A stretch of DNA of 64,000 bases, taken from Psychrosphaera sp. B3R10. Its GTDB lineage: Bacteria; Pseudomonadota; Gammaproteobacteria; Enterobacterales; Alteromonadaceae. The stretch lies in contig NZ_JAHKQH010000007.1 of NCBI RefSeq assembly GCF_018861025.1, forward strand, positions 1-64,000, in the 5' to 3' direction. The position numbers and the translations under genes are program-made. Below are positions 19,344 through 28,364 of this stretch, piece after piece. The notes below the pieces were generated by a model. That model ran no database searches. It was given only the letters and a program-made list of their open reading frames with translations, and had not been told where the DNA came from. Within the stretch, counting starts at the first letter, position 1; the number at the start of each line of letters is the position of its first letter.

Positions 19344-19471
19344 AGTGGTTTGGTTTTATTTCGTTCTTTTTCTAGTTTTAATGAATTGAAACCAGATATT
19401 TAGGCTAGATTGATTCAGCTAAGACATAACCTCAGTTACTAACCAAGGTTATGATTTAGCTTATTCGAGGT

Positions 19472-20926
19472 TTAAAAAAGTGGGACTAGCGCGTTATATA
19501 ATTTTCTAAACTTAACTTGTCGTTGTTTAAAATGTTCATGTTGCGCTAAGTTTGGCTTGTGCAACTCAACCATTGGCGGCACAGGGCAGATATCACTGAG
19601 TGCTTTATCTGTTTCAACCCCAAGTTGTGCCAAACGTGCAGCACCAAGTGCAGGACCAACTTCGCCACCCGTTCTAAAGCTCACTGGACGACCTAATACA
19701 TCAGCTACCATTTGACGCCAATACGGACTCTTAGCTCCGCCACCAATTAATGTAATATCGTCAGGAATTAACCCGGTTGAATGTAACGCGTCTGCACCAT
19801 CAGCGATTGCAAGCGCGACCCCTTCCAATACGGCATAGGTCATTTCTTCTTGGCTTGTTTCACCTGTTATGCCAAAAAAGCTTCCCTGTGCATGTGGGTT
19901 GTTGTGGGGCGTTCGTTCACCAGCGAGGTAAGGTAAAAATACACATGACGTTGTTTTATCAAACTCAGTTTTTTGCATGTTATCCAACAACTCAACAACT
20001 GATTTACGGGCAATATTGTCTGCAAACCACTGCAAACAACTCGCCGCACTTAACGTAACGGACATCAAATGCCAAGAATTGGGTAATGCGTGACAAAAGC
20101 TATGTACCGCAGAATCTGCGTTCATGTGGAATCCGTCTGCAGCAGCAAAATAAACGCCAGATGTTCCTAGCGAAATCATCGCCTGACCAGGATTGACGAT
20201 ACCAAGTCCAATAGCACCTGCCGCATTGTCACCAGCCCCAGCAACGACAGGGACAGAATTTAATCCCCAACGTTTCGCTAATTCAGGATTTAAATGGCCT
20301 GTAATTTCACTTCCTTCAAACAATTCCGGCATTTGCGTTTGTGTCAAACCGCAAGCGGCTAACATAGCGTCATCCCAGCATCGCTTGCCGACATCTAGCC
20401 AACAAGTGCCTGCCGAATCTGACATATCACTGGCAAATACGCCGGTTAATAAAAAACGTAAATAGTCTTTAGGCAAAAGGACTTTTTCGACTTTGGCAAA
20501 ATTTTCAGGCTCGTGATTTTTAACCCATAATAGTTTTGGCGCGGTGAACCCAGGCATAACGATATTGCCGGTTATTTCTCTCGCGTTTGGAACAGTTGCT
20601 TCAATATCAAGACACTCCTGTTCACAACGCCCATCATTCCAAAGAATTGCAGGTCTAATTACGTCATTGTTCTTATCTAACAATGTCGCTCCATGCATTT
20701 GTCCAGAAAGTCCAATAGACAAAATATTGCTCAACGATTGCTTTGCAGAAAGTTGATCAAAACAATGTTCAAGTCCTGTCCACCAATCTGACGGAGCTTG
20801 CTCAGACCAAAGGGGTTTTGGTCTTGATACTGAAAATTCACTAGAAGCCGAGTCTACTATTTCGCCTGCCGTGTTCATTATGACTAATTTGATACTTGAC
20901 GTACCAAGATCGATTCCCAAAAACAT
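19472..20926 (-). CDS. xylB: Xylulokinase
   Basis: This FGGY-family kinase phosphorylates D-xylulose to xylulose 5-phosphate, feeding the pentose phosphate pathway. From the ATG at 20926 the protein is 484 residues, the same length as the E. coli enzyme. It begins with the ATP-binding FLGIDLGTSSIK. It carries SGQMHGATLLD, WNDGRCEQE, the SDSAGTCWLDV segment and the late GGGAKSPYWRQMVADVLGRP motif. The frame is open to 20974, but the family start and an AAGG-type ribosome site 8 bases upstream favour 20926. It is the first gene leftward from the divergent xylR. Confidence 0.96.
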   Translation of the reverse strand: MFLGIDLGTSSIKLVIMNTAGEIVDSASSEFSVSRPKPLWSEQAPSDWWTGLEHCFDQLSAKQSLSNILSIGLSGQMHGATLLDKNNDVIRPAILWNDGRCEQECLDIEATVPNAREITGNIVMPGFTAPKLLWVKNHEPENFAKVEKVLLPKDYLRFLLTGVFASDMSDSAGTCWLDVGKRCWDDAMLAACGLTQTQMPELFEGSEITGHLNPELAKRWGLNSVPVVAGAGDNAAGAIGLGIVNPGQAMISLGTSGVYFAAADGFHMNADSAVHSFCHALPNSWHLMSVTLSAASCLQWFADNIARKSVVELLDNMQKTEFDKTTSCVFLPYLAGERTPHNNPHAQGSFFGITGETSQEEMTYAVLEGVALAIADGADALHSTGLIPDDITLIGGGAKSPYWRQMVADVLGRPVSFRTGGEVGPALGAARLAQLGVETDKALSDICPVPPMVELHKPNLAQHEHFKQRQVKFRKLYNALVPLF

Positions 20927-21024
20927 ACGTTCGCCTTTTTGATTTTGATGTTTACACTTCTTTGTATATCGCAAACACCAATTTAAGTTGCGCCTATGGT
21001 TTTAAAATTCGTCTCTTCGCACAA

Positions 21025-21084
21025 TTACGAAATTTCATAAGCACGTTTACATTTTCGCCAAATCGCTTTATTAACGTTACGAAT
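21025..21084. promoter_or_regulatory. xylB-xylR divergent region with TTACGAA repeats
   Basis: The 238-base gap between the divergent genes has TTACGAAAT (21025-21033, extended by TTCATAA into a partial palindrome) and TTACGAAT (21077-21084). They lie 52 bases apart, about five helical turns. The core ACGAAAT also occurs on the minus strand upstream of xylA (complement at 19358-19364). XylR-type activators bind paired sites in such positions, so these are candidates; no consensus was tested. Confidence 0.35.
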
Positions 21085-21164
21085 ACCCTTATTGTAAGTT
21101 TGACAATAATAAAAAACATAAATCAAACAGGTACGGATTATGATAATTCGTGAGGAGAGCAATC

Positions 21165-22370
21165 ATGTTTCAATCAAGGCACAGTATTACCTTGTTGTTT
21201 AACGCAAATAAAGTGTACGACCGTCAAGTTATTGAAGGTATTGGCCACTATTTACAAACCTCTAAAGTTGACTGGGATATCTACTTAGAAGAAGACTTTC
21301 TAACCCGCCTAGAAAATATCAATGACTGGGCTGGTGATGGAATTATTGCAGATTTTGACGACGCCGAAATTCGTACTGCATTAGCTGATTTAACAGTCCC
21401 TGTTATCGGTATTGGAGGTTCTTATCAAGATAAAAATGACTATCCTTCTGGCCCCTATGTAGCCACTGACAACTTAGCTGTCGTAGACGCAGCGTACAAT
21501 CACCTCAAACAAAAAGGACTAGAGCAATTTGCATATTATGGATTGCCACATGATAAAGATCACCGTTGGTCTGAGGAACGAGAAAAAGCAATTTCCGAGT
21601 TAACAAAACAAGATGGATATAGCTGCCAGGTTTATCTTGGTCACAACACTAGCCCAGATACATGGCAGTATTCGATGAATCGACTTGCTGATTGGATCCA
21701 AAGTTTGCCTAAACCCATTGGTATCGTTGCGGTTACTGATAGCCGTGCTCGTCACTTGTTGCAGGCCTGTGATCATTTAGGTATCGCAGTACCAGATCAA
21801 ATATCAATAGTAGGTATCGATAACGACGATATTGCCCGGTACTTAAGTAGGATCAGTTTGAGTTCAGTAACTCAAGGTTGCTTTGAAATGGGTTATAAAG
21901 CCGCTAAGTTTTTACACCGAAAATTAGATGGTATCGAAATTAAAAACAACATTATAAAGGTACCTCCAACAGGGGTTGCCGAGCGTCAATCATCAGATTT
22001 TAAAGCATTAAATGACCCGCATGTTATTCAAGCGATGCAGTTTATTCGCCAAAACGCTTGTCGCGGTATTAAAGTTGATCAGGTCACCGATTACGTTGGG
22101 ATTTCGAGAAGTAATTTAGAAAATCGATTTGTTGCGGAGCGTGGACACAGCATCCACACTGAGTTACACAATGAAAAACTCGCCAGAGCATGTAAAATGT
22201 TAAAAGAAACAAGTGTACCAACGAAGGAAGTCGCGTGTATTTGTGGTTACCCATCATTGCAGTATATGTATGCAATATTTAAAAAGCATTTTGATGTTAC
22301 CCCAACTCAATTTAGGGATAATCATAATAAAAACAAAGTTGCTTCATTAGCATATGAGCACGAGTTTTAA
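21165..22370 (+). CDS. xylR: Xylose operon activator XylR (AraC-type output)
   Basis: This regulator turns on the xylose genes when it binds D-xylose. The 401-residue protein has an N-terminal LacI/periplasmic-binding-like sugar domain (about 1-285) beginning ITLLFNANKVYDRQVIEGI. A C-terminal AraC helix-turn-helix pair (about 295-390) follows, with VDQVTDYVGISRSNLENRF and VACICGYPSLQYMYAIFKKHF. This domain order is diagnostic of XylR. The ATG at 21165 is preceded by GAGGAGAG; the frame opening at 21150 is not needed. It is divergent from xylB. Confidence 0.95.
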   Translation: MFQSRHSITLLFNANKVYDRQVIEGIGHYLQTSKVDWDIYLEEDFLTRLENINDWAGDGIIADFDDAEIRTALADLTVPVIGIGGSYQDKNDYPSGPYVATDNLAVVDAAYNHLKQKGLEQFAYYGLPHDKDHRWSEEREKAISELTKQDGYSCQVYLGHNTSPDTWQYSMNRLADWIQSLPKPIGIVAVTDSRARHLLQACDHLGIAVPDQISIVGIDNDDIARYLSRISLSSVTQGCFEMGYKAAKFLHRKLDGIEIKNNIIKVPPTGVAERQSSDFKALNDPHVIQAMQFIRQNACRGIKVDQVTDYVGISRSNLENRFVAERGHSIHTELHNEKLARACKMLKETSVPTKEVACICGYPSLQYMYAIFKKHFDVTPTQFRDNHNKNKVASLAYEHEF

Positions 22371-22401
22371 CTTATTCCAAGCACCATTTATAGGCGCCAT
22401 A

Positions 22402-22436
22402 TTTAGACGCTATTTATTGCATAAATAGCGTCTAAA
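22402..22436. terminator. Bidirectional terminator, 16-base perfect stem
   Basis: TTTAGACGCTATTTAT (22402-22417) and its exact reverse complement (22421-22436) flank a 3-base loop between the convergent genes xylR and the alpha/beta hydrolase. A/T ends supply the tail on both strands. The right arm covers the stop codon of the hydrolase gene (22432-22434). Confidence 0.75.
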
Positions 22437-23322
22437 ACTCAAAACCTCGGCTCAATTTAAACAGCTGGCTGTCAACATTAGCCAAATCTAAAACCACGTC
22501 AAAATGATTACGAGACTCGATCTCTAGAACGCTATTTACAATACATTGTTGTTCTAGGTGAGCAGCAAACTCCTTCGACTGTCGTTTAAACTCAGACGTT
22601 TCATTGTTGCCAAAGGCGATAACAAAAGGGCAATTATTTTTAAACTTAAGTCTAATCGGGCTATAGACAGCAATTTGATCCTCAGGAAGACGTAGAACGT
22701 CATTAATATCGGTATTTGTAATTGGCTCTATGTCGTAAATACCGCTAATTGCAACAACCCCTTTAACCAAATTTTTAGGAAGCGAAATTTTGATGTCATT
22801 ATCCGAACGCCATTTAGGCCAATGAGTCGCACACATCATCGCTGCAATATGTGCTCCACCTGAGCTACCTATGAGCACGATCCTTTTTGGATCAAAGCCA
22901 AAAGAGGAAGCATTTTCATAAAGATAAGCTATTGCTCGACGATTTTGCTCGATAATTTCAGCCAAATTAACATCGGGCAGCAGTGCATAGTTAATCACCG
23001 CAAAATAGTCGCCATGTTGCTGAAAATTCGTAGCCGCAAACCCAGAGACTGATTTATCTAACTCTTGCCAAACTCCCCCATGGAGGTAGATATAAAGTGT
23101 TTTACTGTTTGTAACATCACAATGCGGCACAAATAAGTCGAGTTTTTCAGCATCTGAAGAACCGTAAGACAAGTTTTCTAACACACTTTGTGTTTCCCTC
23201 GCCCACCAAAGTGCCTGCGCACTTCTTTCCGCGTAGCGGGCTATATACACTTGAATATCTTCAATGCAACTACTAGGGGAATACTCTTTTTCTAATTCTA
23301 ATTTTTCGAGTTTTCTATACAT
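22432..23322 (-). CDS. Alpha/beta hydrolase, arylformamidase-like
   Basis: This is a cytosolic esterase/amidase-type hydrolase of about 296 residues. It has the oxyanion-hole motif LYIYLHGGVWQ near residue 80, the nucleophile elbow GSSGGAH near 155 and a likely catalytic His in SRNHFDVV near the C-terminus. The HGGxW plus GxSxGAH combination is seen in kynurenine formamidases, which would act after tryptophan dioxygenase; kynA is 12 kb away, so this is only suggestive. The start is uncertain: ATG at 23322 or GTG at 23343, neither with a clear ribosome site. Codons near the stop form part of a terminator. Confidence 0.7.
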   Translation of the reverse strand: MYRKLEKLELEKEYSPSSCIEDIQVYIARYAERSAQALWWARETQSVLENLSYGSSDAEKLDLFVPHCDVTNSKTLYIYLHGGVWQELDKSVSGFAATNFQQHGDYFAVINYALLPDVNLAEIIEQNRRAIAYLYENASSFGFDPKRIVLIGSSGGAHIAAMMCATHWPKWRSDNDIKISLPKNLVKGVVAISGIYDIEPITNTDINDVLRLPEDQIAVYSPIRLKFKNNCPFVIAFGNNETSEFKRQSKEFAAHLEQQCIVNSVLEIESRNHFDVVLDLANVDSQLFKLSRGFEF

Positions 23323-23655
23323 TTGGATACTATATTGACACACATAACATCAAGAAAATCACAACTGATAAACAGCTGCAATAATATGCACAAAATCATT
23401 CCCCATTTGACGTACGAATTTGTTTACAAACTAAAGCAGATCACATAGAACGGCCTACTTATTGGCATTGCGCCTTATGTCATGTATTGGAAAAAATACA
23501 GCTAATTTACAGATCGATTCTATTTGCCAAAATCGGCAGTTTTACGTTAAGCAAAACTTAATATTGAGGAAGGTTATTAAATTAATATAGGTTTCATCAG
23601 TTTATTTTTAATGGGTATAATGGCGCATTAGCTCCCTGTTACTCATAAGAGATTT
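23323..23655. other. Gap with promoter for the SpoU methyltransferase
   Basis: A perfect -10 TATAAT lies at 23616-23621 on the plus strand, followed by GGCGC. A weak TTTCAT-like -35 is at 23592-23597 (18-base spacer). This would start a short leader about 30 bases before the methyltransferase ATG. The rest of the gap shows no gene or clear repeat. Confidence 0.5.
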
Positions 23656-24381
23656 ATGCTTTCTAAAAATCAGATGAAATTAGCACGTTCGTTAGGTCAA
23701 AAAAAATTCAGAAAAAGTCTAGGACAGTTCCTTGTGCAGGGGGAAAAGAATGTCCTAGAATTATTGCAATCAACGCTCAAAGTTGATCAAGTTTTTGCCA
23801 CTGACTCATTCGTAAGTCAGCATGAAACACAAATTAGAGGTTTGCAGGTTACCGTTACTGACGAGGTGACGTTATCTAAAATAAGTACATTAGCTGCTAA
23901 CAATACCGTTATCGCCATCGTTACGACGCCCCCCAACGTATCTTTTCAAGACCGTGGTTTAACCATTGCATTGGATGGTGTCTCAGATCCAGGTAATTTA
24001 GGGACGATTATTCGAGTTGCTGATTGGTATGGAATACAACAAGTCGTATTAGGGACAAATTGTGCTGACCCTTATAATCCAAAAACTATAAGCGCAACCA
24101 TGGGCAGCTTTACTCGCGTTGAAATTGTCTTCGCTAATTTAGCCGAGATATTACCTACAACAAATCGGCCTGTTTATGGTGCATTTTTAGAAGGTGAAAA
24201 CTTACATCAAGCGACACTTTCAAATGAAGCAATTATCGTAATGGGCAGTGAGTCACACGGAATTAGTAGAGAGGTTGCTGCGTACATCAACAAACCAATA
24301 ACTATTCCACGTTTTGGTTTTGCAGAATCACTCAATGTTGCAATGGCTACAGGAATTATTTTAGATAACTTTATTCGCTAG
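23656..24381 (+). CDS. TrmH/SpoU-family RNA 2'-O-methyltransferase
   Basis: The protein is predicted to methylate a ribose 2'-OH in rRNA or tRNA using S-adenosylmethionine through a knotted SPOUT fold. Its 241 residues comprise an N-terminal RNA substrate-binding domain (about 1-90, starting LSKNQMKLARSLGQKKFRKS) and the catalytic domain. Three SpoU motifs are visible: DPGNLGTIIRVADW with the conserved Asn and Arg, IVMGSESHGIS, and ESLNVAMATGIIL. The N-terminal opening is strikingly like the Bacteroidetes version of this family. AAGAG precedes the ATG. It is monocistronic. The exact RNA target cannot be named. Confidence 0.87.
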   Translation: MLSKNQMKLARSLGQKKFRKSLGQFLVQGEKNVLELLQSTLKVDQVFATDSFVSQHETQIRGLQVTVTDEVTLSKISTLAANNTVIAIVTTPPNVSFQDRGLTIALDGVSDPGNLGTIIRVADWYGIQQVVLGTNCADPYNPKTISATMGSFTRVEIVFANLAEILPTTNRPVYGAFLEGENLHQATLSNEAIIVMGSESHGISREVAAYINKPITIPRFGFAESLNVAMATGIILDNFIR

Positions 24382-24561
24382 GACTAACGGTTGGCCTTAT
24401 TGGTTACAGGCTTGTAAATGAAAGTTTTAACGACCAAACATTTAGTTGCGTTATTGTTAGCCACCAAATGTTCAACAAGCAAACAAAATGTGACCAAATA
24501 AAATTCTGAAGTCCGATTATCAGTATTTTAATTGATCACAATCGTTTTGTTGATTGTGTTG

Positions 24562-25434
24562 TTACTTGCGACTTTTTTCTAATTTAGCTAACAGACTCGA
24601 CGTATCCCAACGTTCACCACCTATGGCTTGCACTTCGCTATAAAACTGATCAACAAGCGCTGTTAGTGGCAAATGACTGCCATTTTTACGGGCTTCACTT
24701 AGGGCAAAACCCAAATCCTTGCGCATCCAGTCAACGGCAAAACCATGTTCATATTCTCCTTGCCACATTGTTTTATGACGGTTGTCCATTTGCCAACTGC
24801 CAGCGGCACCTTGAGATATTGCTTCGATAACTTCAACGCCATCTAATCCAGCGCTCCGAGCAAAATGAAGCCCTTCAGCAAGTCCTTGCACAACACCTGC
24901 AATACAAATTTGATTAACCATCTTAGTCAATTGACCGGCGCCAACCTCACCTAGTCGTTTAGAGAATTTAGCAAAACTATCTATTACGGGTGCTGCAAAA
25001 TCGTAATCCGCCTGTGCCCCACCAATCATAACCGTAAGCACGCCGTTTTCAGCACCTGCTTGACCACCTGAAACAGGGGCATCTATAAACCTAATGCCGT
25101 GTTCGTTGGCTTTGGCATTAACTTCTCGAGCAACTTCAGCTGACGTTGTGGTGTGATCGACAATTAACGAGCCCTTGGCTAATCCGGCTAATACACCGTT
25201 GTCACCATATATGACCGATCTTAAGTCATCGTCGTTGCCAACACATACAAACGCTATTTCACAATCTTCTGCGGCAGTTGCCGGCGTTAAGGCCATATTG
25301 CCACCGTATTGCTCTACCCATAATTGGGCCTTGCTGGCGGTACGGTTATAGACAGTGACATCGTGACCTGCATTTAACAAATGTCCAGCCATTGGAAATC
25401 CCATGACGCCCAAACCGATAAAACATATTTTCAT
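24562..25434 (-). CDS. NAD(P)-dependent beta-hydroxyacid dehydrogenase (HIBADH family)
   Basis: This 290-residue oxidoreductase of the 3-hydroxyisobutyrate/tartronate-semialdehyde reductase family has the Rossmann motif GLGVMGFPMAGHLL and the substrate motif DAPVSGGQAGAENG near residue 120. The catalytic lysine is in GAGQLTKMVNQ near 170, where mmsB (373-1257) has KVCNN. It is therefore a paralogue with a probably different small beta-hydroxyacid as substrate. AGGA precedes the ATG by about 8 bases. It stands alone, divergent from ldhA and convergent with the methyltransferase gene. A CACAATC/GATTGTG repeat (24537-24558) lies next to its stop. Confidence 0.85.
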   Translation of the reverse strand: MKICFIGLGVMGFPMAGHLLNAGHDVTVYNRTASKAQLWVEQYGGNMALTPATAAEDCEIAFVCVGNDDDLRSVIYGDNGVLAGLAKGSLIVDHTTTSAEVAREVNAKANEHGIRFIDAPVSGGQAGAENGVLTVMIGGAQADYDFAAPVIDSFAKFSKRLGEVGAGQLTKMVNQICIAGVVQGLAEGLHFARSAGLDGVEVIEAISQGAAGSWQMDNRHKTMWQGEYEHGFAVDWMRKDLGFALSEARKNGSHLPLTALVDQFYSEVQAIGGERWDTSSLLAKLEKSRK

Positions 25435-25552
25435 AAAACAATTCCTGTGAAAAAGTCATTATTCCTGACTTTATTGATTTAAATCTATTAACAACACTAC
25501 TATTTACGTTACGGTGTTTATATTCACTCTATGTGCTCAGGATAAACCTATT

Positions 25553-26545
25553 ATGTCAAAATTTACAGTCGCAGTATTCAGCAGTAAACCTTACGATAAC
25601 CAAAGTTTATTGCAGTGCACAACAGATGACATTGAATTTCAATTTTTTGAAACTCGATTGACTGAAGCTTCTGTACTAATGGCACAAGGCGTTGATGCAG
25701 TCTGTGTTTTTGTAAATGATATTCTCAATCGTGAAGTTTTAACGCAATTGAAAAATATGGGGATCAATAAGATCGTATTGAGATGCGCCGGTTTTAATAA
25801 CGTTGATTTGTCTGCTGCTAAAGAACTAGAAATGTCCGTCGCTCGTGTCCCAGCCTACAGCCCAGAAGCTGTCGCTGAACATACAATTGCATTATTGTTA
25901 ACCTTAAATAGAAAGTTGCACAAGGCCTATAATCGAATAAAAGATAATAACTTTAGCCTAACTGGATTGATGGGTTTTAACCTTAGTGGTAAAACAGTGG
26001 GAATTATTGGCACAGGTAAAATTGGCGTCGCTACGACCCAAATCCTTAGAGGATTTAAAGCGAATGTAATTGCCTATGATCCAAATCAATCCGAGGAATT
26101 TAAAGCGCTTGGCGGTGAATATGTCTCAATTGATGTTCTCTATAATCAATCAGACATAATCAGCTTGCACTGCCCTTTATCGCCAACAACACATCACCTC
26201 ATTAACGACCAAGCACTGGAAAAGATGAAACAAAATGTCATGTTAATTAATACCAGTCGCGGAGCATTAATCGATACTCAAAGTGTGATTAAACATCTTA
26301 AAAATAAAAAAATTGGGTATCTTGCGCTAGATGTTTATGAACAAGAAAGCGAATTGTTTTTTGAAGATCACAGTTTTGATATCCTTCAAGACGACACTTT
26401 TCAACGCCTTTTAACCTTTCCAAATGTATTAATAACCGGACATCAAGGTTTCTTTACAGCAGAAGCTTTGGAGCAAATTGCATCAATCACCATTAGTAAT
26501 ATTAACGATTTAAAAGCGAATCGCCCCTGTATTAACAGTTTATAG
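25553..26545 (+). CDS. ldhA: D-lactate dehydrogenase (fermentative)
   Basis: This NADH-dependent cytosolic enzyme reduces pyruvate to D-lactate. At 330 residues it is one longer than E. coli LdhA, and it follows that protein closely throughout, for example LRCAGFNNVDLSAAKEL, RVPAYSPEAVAEH and FFEDHSFDI. Nucleotide binding is by GTGKIG. The catalytic trio is Arg in NTSRGALID, Glu in the DVYEQE region and His in TGHQGF. The ATG at 25553 follows AGGA; the frame open from 25514 is an upstream extension without support. It is monocistronic. It suggests fermentative capacity under low oxygen. Confidence 0.94.
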   Translation: MSKFTVAVFSSKPYDNQSLLQCTTDDIEFQFFETRLTEASVLMAQGVDAVCVFVNDILNREVLTQLKNMGINKIVLRCAGFNNVDLSAAKELEMSVARVPAYSPEAVAEHTIALLLTLNRKLHKAYNRIKDNNFSLTGLMGFNLSGKTVGIIGTGKIGVATTQILRGFKANVIAYDPNQSEEFKALGGEYVSIDVLYNQSDIISLHCPLSPTTHHLINDQALEKMKQNVMLINTSRGALIDTQSVIKHLKNKKIGYLALDVYEQESELFFEDHSFDILQDDTFQRLLTFPNVLITGHQGFFTAEALEQIASITISNINDLKANRPCINSL

Positions 26546-26702
26546 TTTTGTTCTATATTGCAGTATGACGCTGAGTGAGATACCGTGCTACCGATGTAAA
26601 CGTTTAACCAACTTATCGGGTGCAGATGTCATTACCCTATTGGTCCATGTTTAAGTTAACGAAAATGCCAAAATAAGGCACAACATTCAAAGTGAATTCT
26701 AC

Positions 26703-27389
26703 ATGCATATATTAATTACAGGCGCATCTTCTGGAATAGGCAAAGCCCTATCTATTTTATTATCAAAAGATGGTCATACCTTAAGTCTTTGTGGTCGCTC
26801 GAAGCAAAAACTTGCATCGACGCTAACCCAATTGGAATTACCAGCAGCAAATCACGCAAGCTTTTGTATAAGTGATTTTGAGGCGGTAAATGATTTCTGT
26901 GTTAACTCAATTGAGCATTCAGGCGCCATTGATGTCCTAATTAATTGTGCAGGGCTAAACTCGGCTCGAGGTGCGGGTCACGAATTACCCATTAACGAAT
27001 TAGATTGGATGATGAAAATAAACTGTTATGCACCAATCCAATTTATGCAGTCCGTATTGCCAGATATGATTGCGCGACAACAAGGTTTTGTCATTAACGT
27101 AATGTCAACGACATGTCTATTCTCAAACCCCGGAATTGCGGGCTATTCTGCGAGTAAAGCGGCATTTGATTCTTATACCAAAATAATGCGCAAAGAACTC
27201 AGGGAAAATAATATTAAAGTGAGTTCAATTTACCCAGGCGGTGTCGATACCGATTTTAGAGAAACTAGCCGACCTCAATACCTATCCCCTTACGATGTAG
27301 CCGTCGCGATAAAACATGTCATTGATATGCCTGAAAATGTGCAACCTCACGAACTTGTTATCCGTCCGCAATGTGAAGAAAACTTCTAG
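26703..27389 (+). CDS. Short-chain dehydrogenase/reductase (SDR)
   Basis: This 228-residue classical SDR is NAD(P)H-dependent. It has the cofactor motif TGASSGIGKALS at residues 6-17, the structural NCAGLNS near 80, a catalytic Ser in MSTTCLF and the active-site YSASK near 150. A C-terminal PGGVDTDFRE matches the family. LSLCGRSKQKL after the second strand suggests an NADP preference through the Arg, but this is not certain. The substrate is unknown. It is convergent with the PhzF gene, and the gap between them forms a long hairpin. Confidence 0.85.
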   Translation: MHILITGASSGIGKALSILLSKDGHTLSLCGRSKQKLASTLTQLELPAANHASFCISDFEAVNDFCVNSIEHSGAIDVLINCAGLNSARGAGHELPINELDWMMKINCYAPIQFMQSVLPDMIARQQGFVINVMSTTCLFSNPGIAGYSASKAAFDSYTKIMRKELRENNIKVSSIYPGGVDTDFRETSRPQYLSPYDVAVAIKHVIDMPENVQPHELVIRPQCEENF

Positions 27390-27427
27390 CCAATGTCATC
27401 TCGCCTAATCTGGTGAAATTGAAGATT

Positions 27428-27463
27428 CGATTATAGACCTCTCATACGAGCGTTCTATAATCG
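27428..27463. terminator. Hairpin between convergent SDR and PhzF genes
   Basis: CGATTATAGA (27428-27437) pairs perfectly with TCTATAATCG (27454-27463). The loop contains a further CTC/GAG pair. It lies between two convergent stop codons, which suggests a shared terminator, though T-runs are weak on both strands. Confidence 0.5.
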
Positions 27464-27465
27464 TC

Positions 27466-28257
27466 TTAGATGTCGATTGTCCCTGTCAGATATACAACGG
27501 CCTGTCCTGAAACTAAAACTTGCTCACCAACAATAGAACAAAACAGTTCACCCCCTCTAAAAGAGGCTTGGTAAGCTTTTAACTCAGTTTTGTTTAATTT
27601 TTTAGACCAATATGGTGTTAAACCAGAATGAATGGATCCGGTTACAGGGTCTTCATCACCACCATTCGCAGGCCAAAAATAGCGTGAGACAAAGTCATAT
27701 TTGTCGCCTGTTGCGGTTACAACAACATCCAATGGTGCCAAGGATTTTAACGCTTCTGACTCATACTGCAACGAAGTCACATCTTCTTCTGTTTCAAAAA
27801 TAGCAAAATAAGCCTGCCTATTTTTTAATACTTCAATTGGTTTCTTGCTTAAACCTGCAAGTAATTCTGATGGAATATCTAACACTGGTTCTGGCTCTTG
27901 ATTAGGAAATTTCATTTCGATAAAACCAGTAGGTTGTCTAGATATAAACAAGTCTCCAACTTTATCTGTACTAAATTGTAGTTCACCTGTTACTTGGTAA
28001 TACTCAAATAATACAAATGACGCGGCTAATGTTGCATGACCACAAAAGTCGATTTCAGTAATAGGAGAAAACCACCGAATATCGTAAGCATTATGCCCCT
28101 TTATCGAAATAAAAGCGGTTTCAGACAGATTATTCTCGATTGCGATTGACTGCATTACACCGTCATCGAGCCAAGTATCTAACAATACGACGGCTGCAGA
28201 ATTACCTTTAAACTGTGTGTTGGTAAATGCGTCTACAATATAAATTGGCAACTTCAT
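27466..28257 (-). CDS. PhzF-family isomerase/epimerase
   Basis: The protein has the PhzF fold of two diaminopimelate-epimerase-like halves in 263 residues. The catalytic Glu lies in NNLSETAFIS near residue 46, and the second-half motif GDEDPVTGSIHSGLTPYW carries the conserved Asp and the GS loop. Members isomerise small metabolites, as PhzF does in phenazine synthesis, but most housekeeping homologues have no known substrate and there are no phenazine genes here. AAGGA lies 5 bases before the ATG. It is monocistronic. Confidence 0.88.
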   Translation of the reverse strand: MKLPIYIVDAFTNTQFKGNSAAVVLLDTWLDDGVMQSIAIENNLSETAFISIKGHNAYDIRWFSPITEIDFCGHATLAASFVLFEYYQVTGELQFSTDKVGDLFISRQPTGFIEMKFPNQEPEPVLDIPSELLAGLSKKPIEVLKNRQAYFAIFETEEDVTSLQYESEALKSLAPLDVVVTATGDKYDFVSRYFWPANGGDEDPVTGSIHSGLTPYWSKKLNKTELKAYQASFRGGELFCSIVGEQVLVSGQAVVYLTGTIDI

Positions 28258-28364
28258 TTTTATCCTTAAACCTTTGTGGATAGTTACTTAGGTAAAGCAA
28301 ATATGATCATTCTAATTAATGAACTATAAAGCAAAAACATGGTTTTGGGATATAAAACAAAAAC

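Noticed and set aside
24537-24558. CACAATC/GATTGTG as a terminator
   Set aside because: The 7-base stem has an 8-base loop and no T-run on the minus strand, so it is too weak to annotate.
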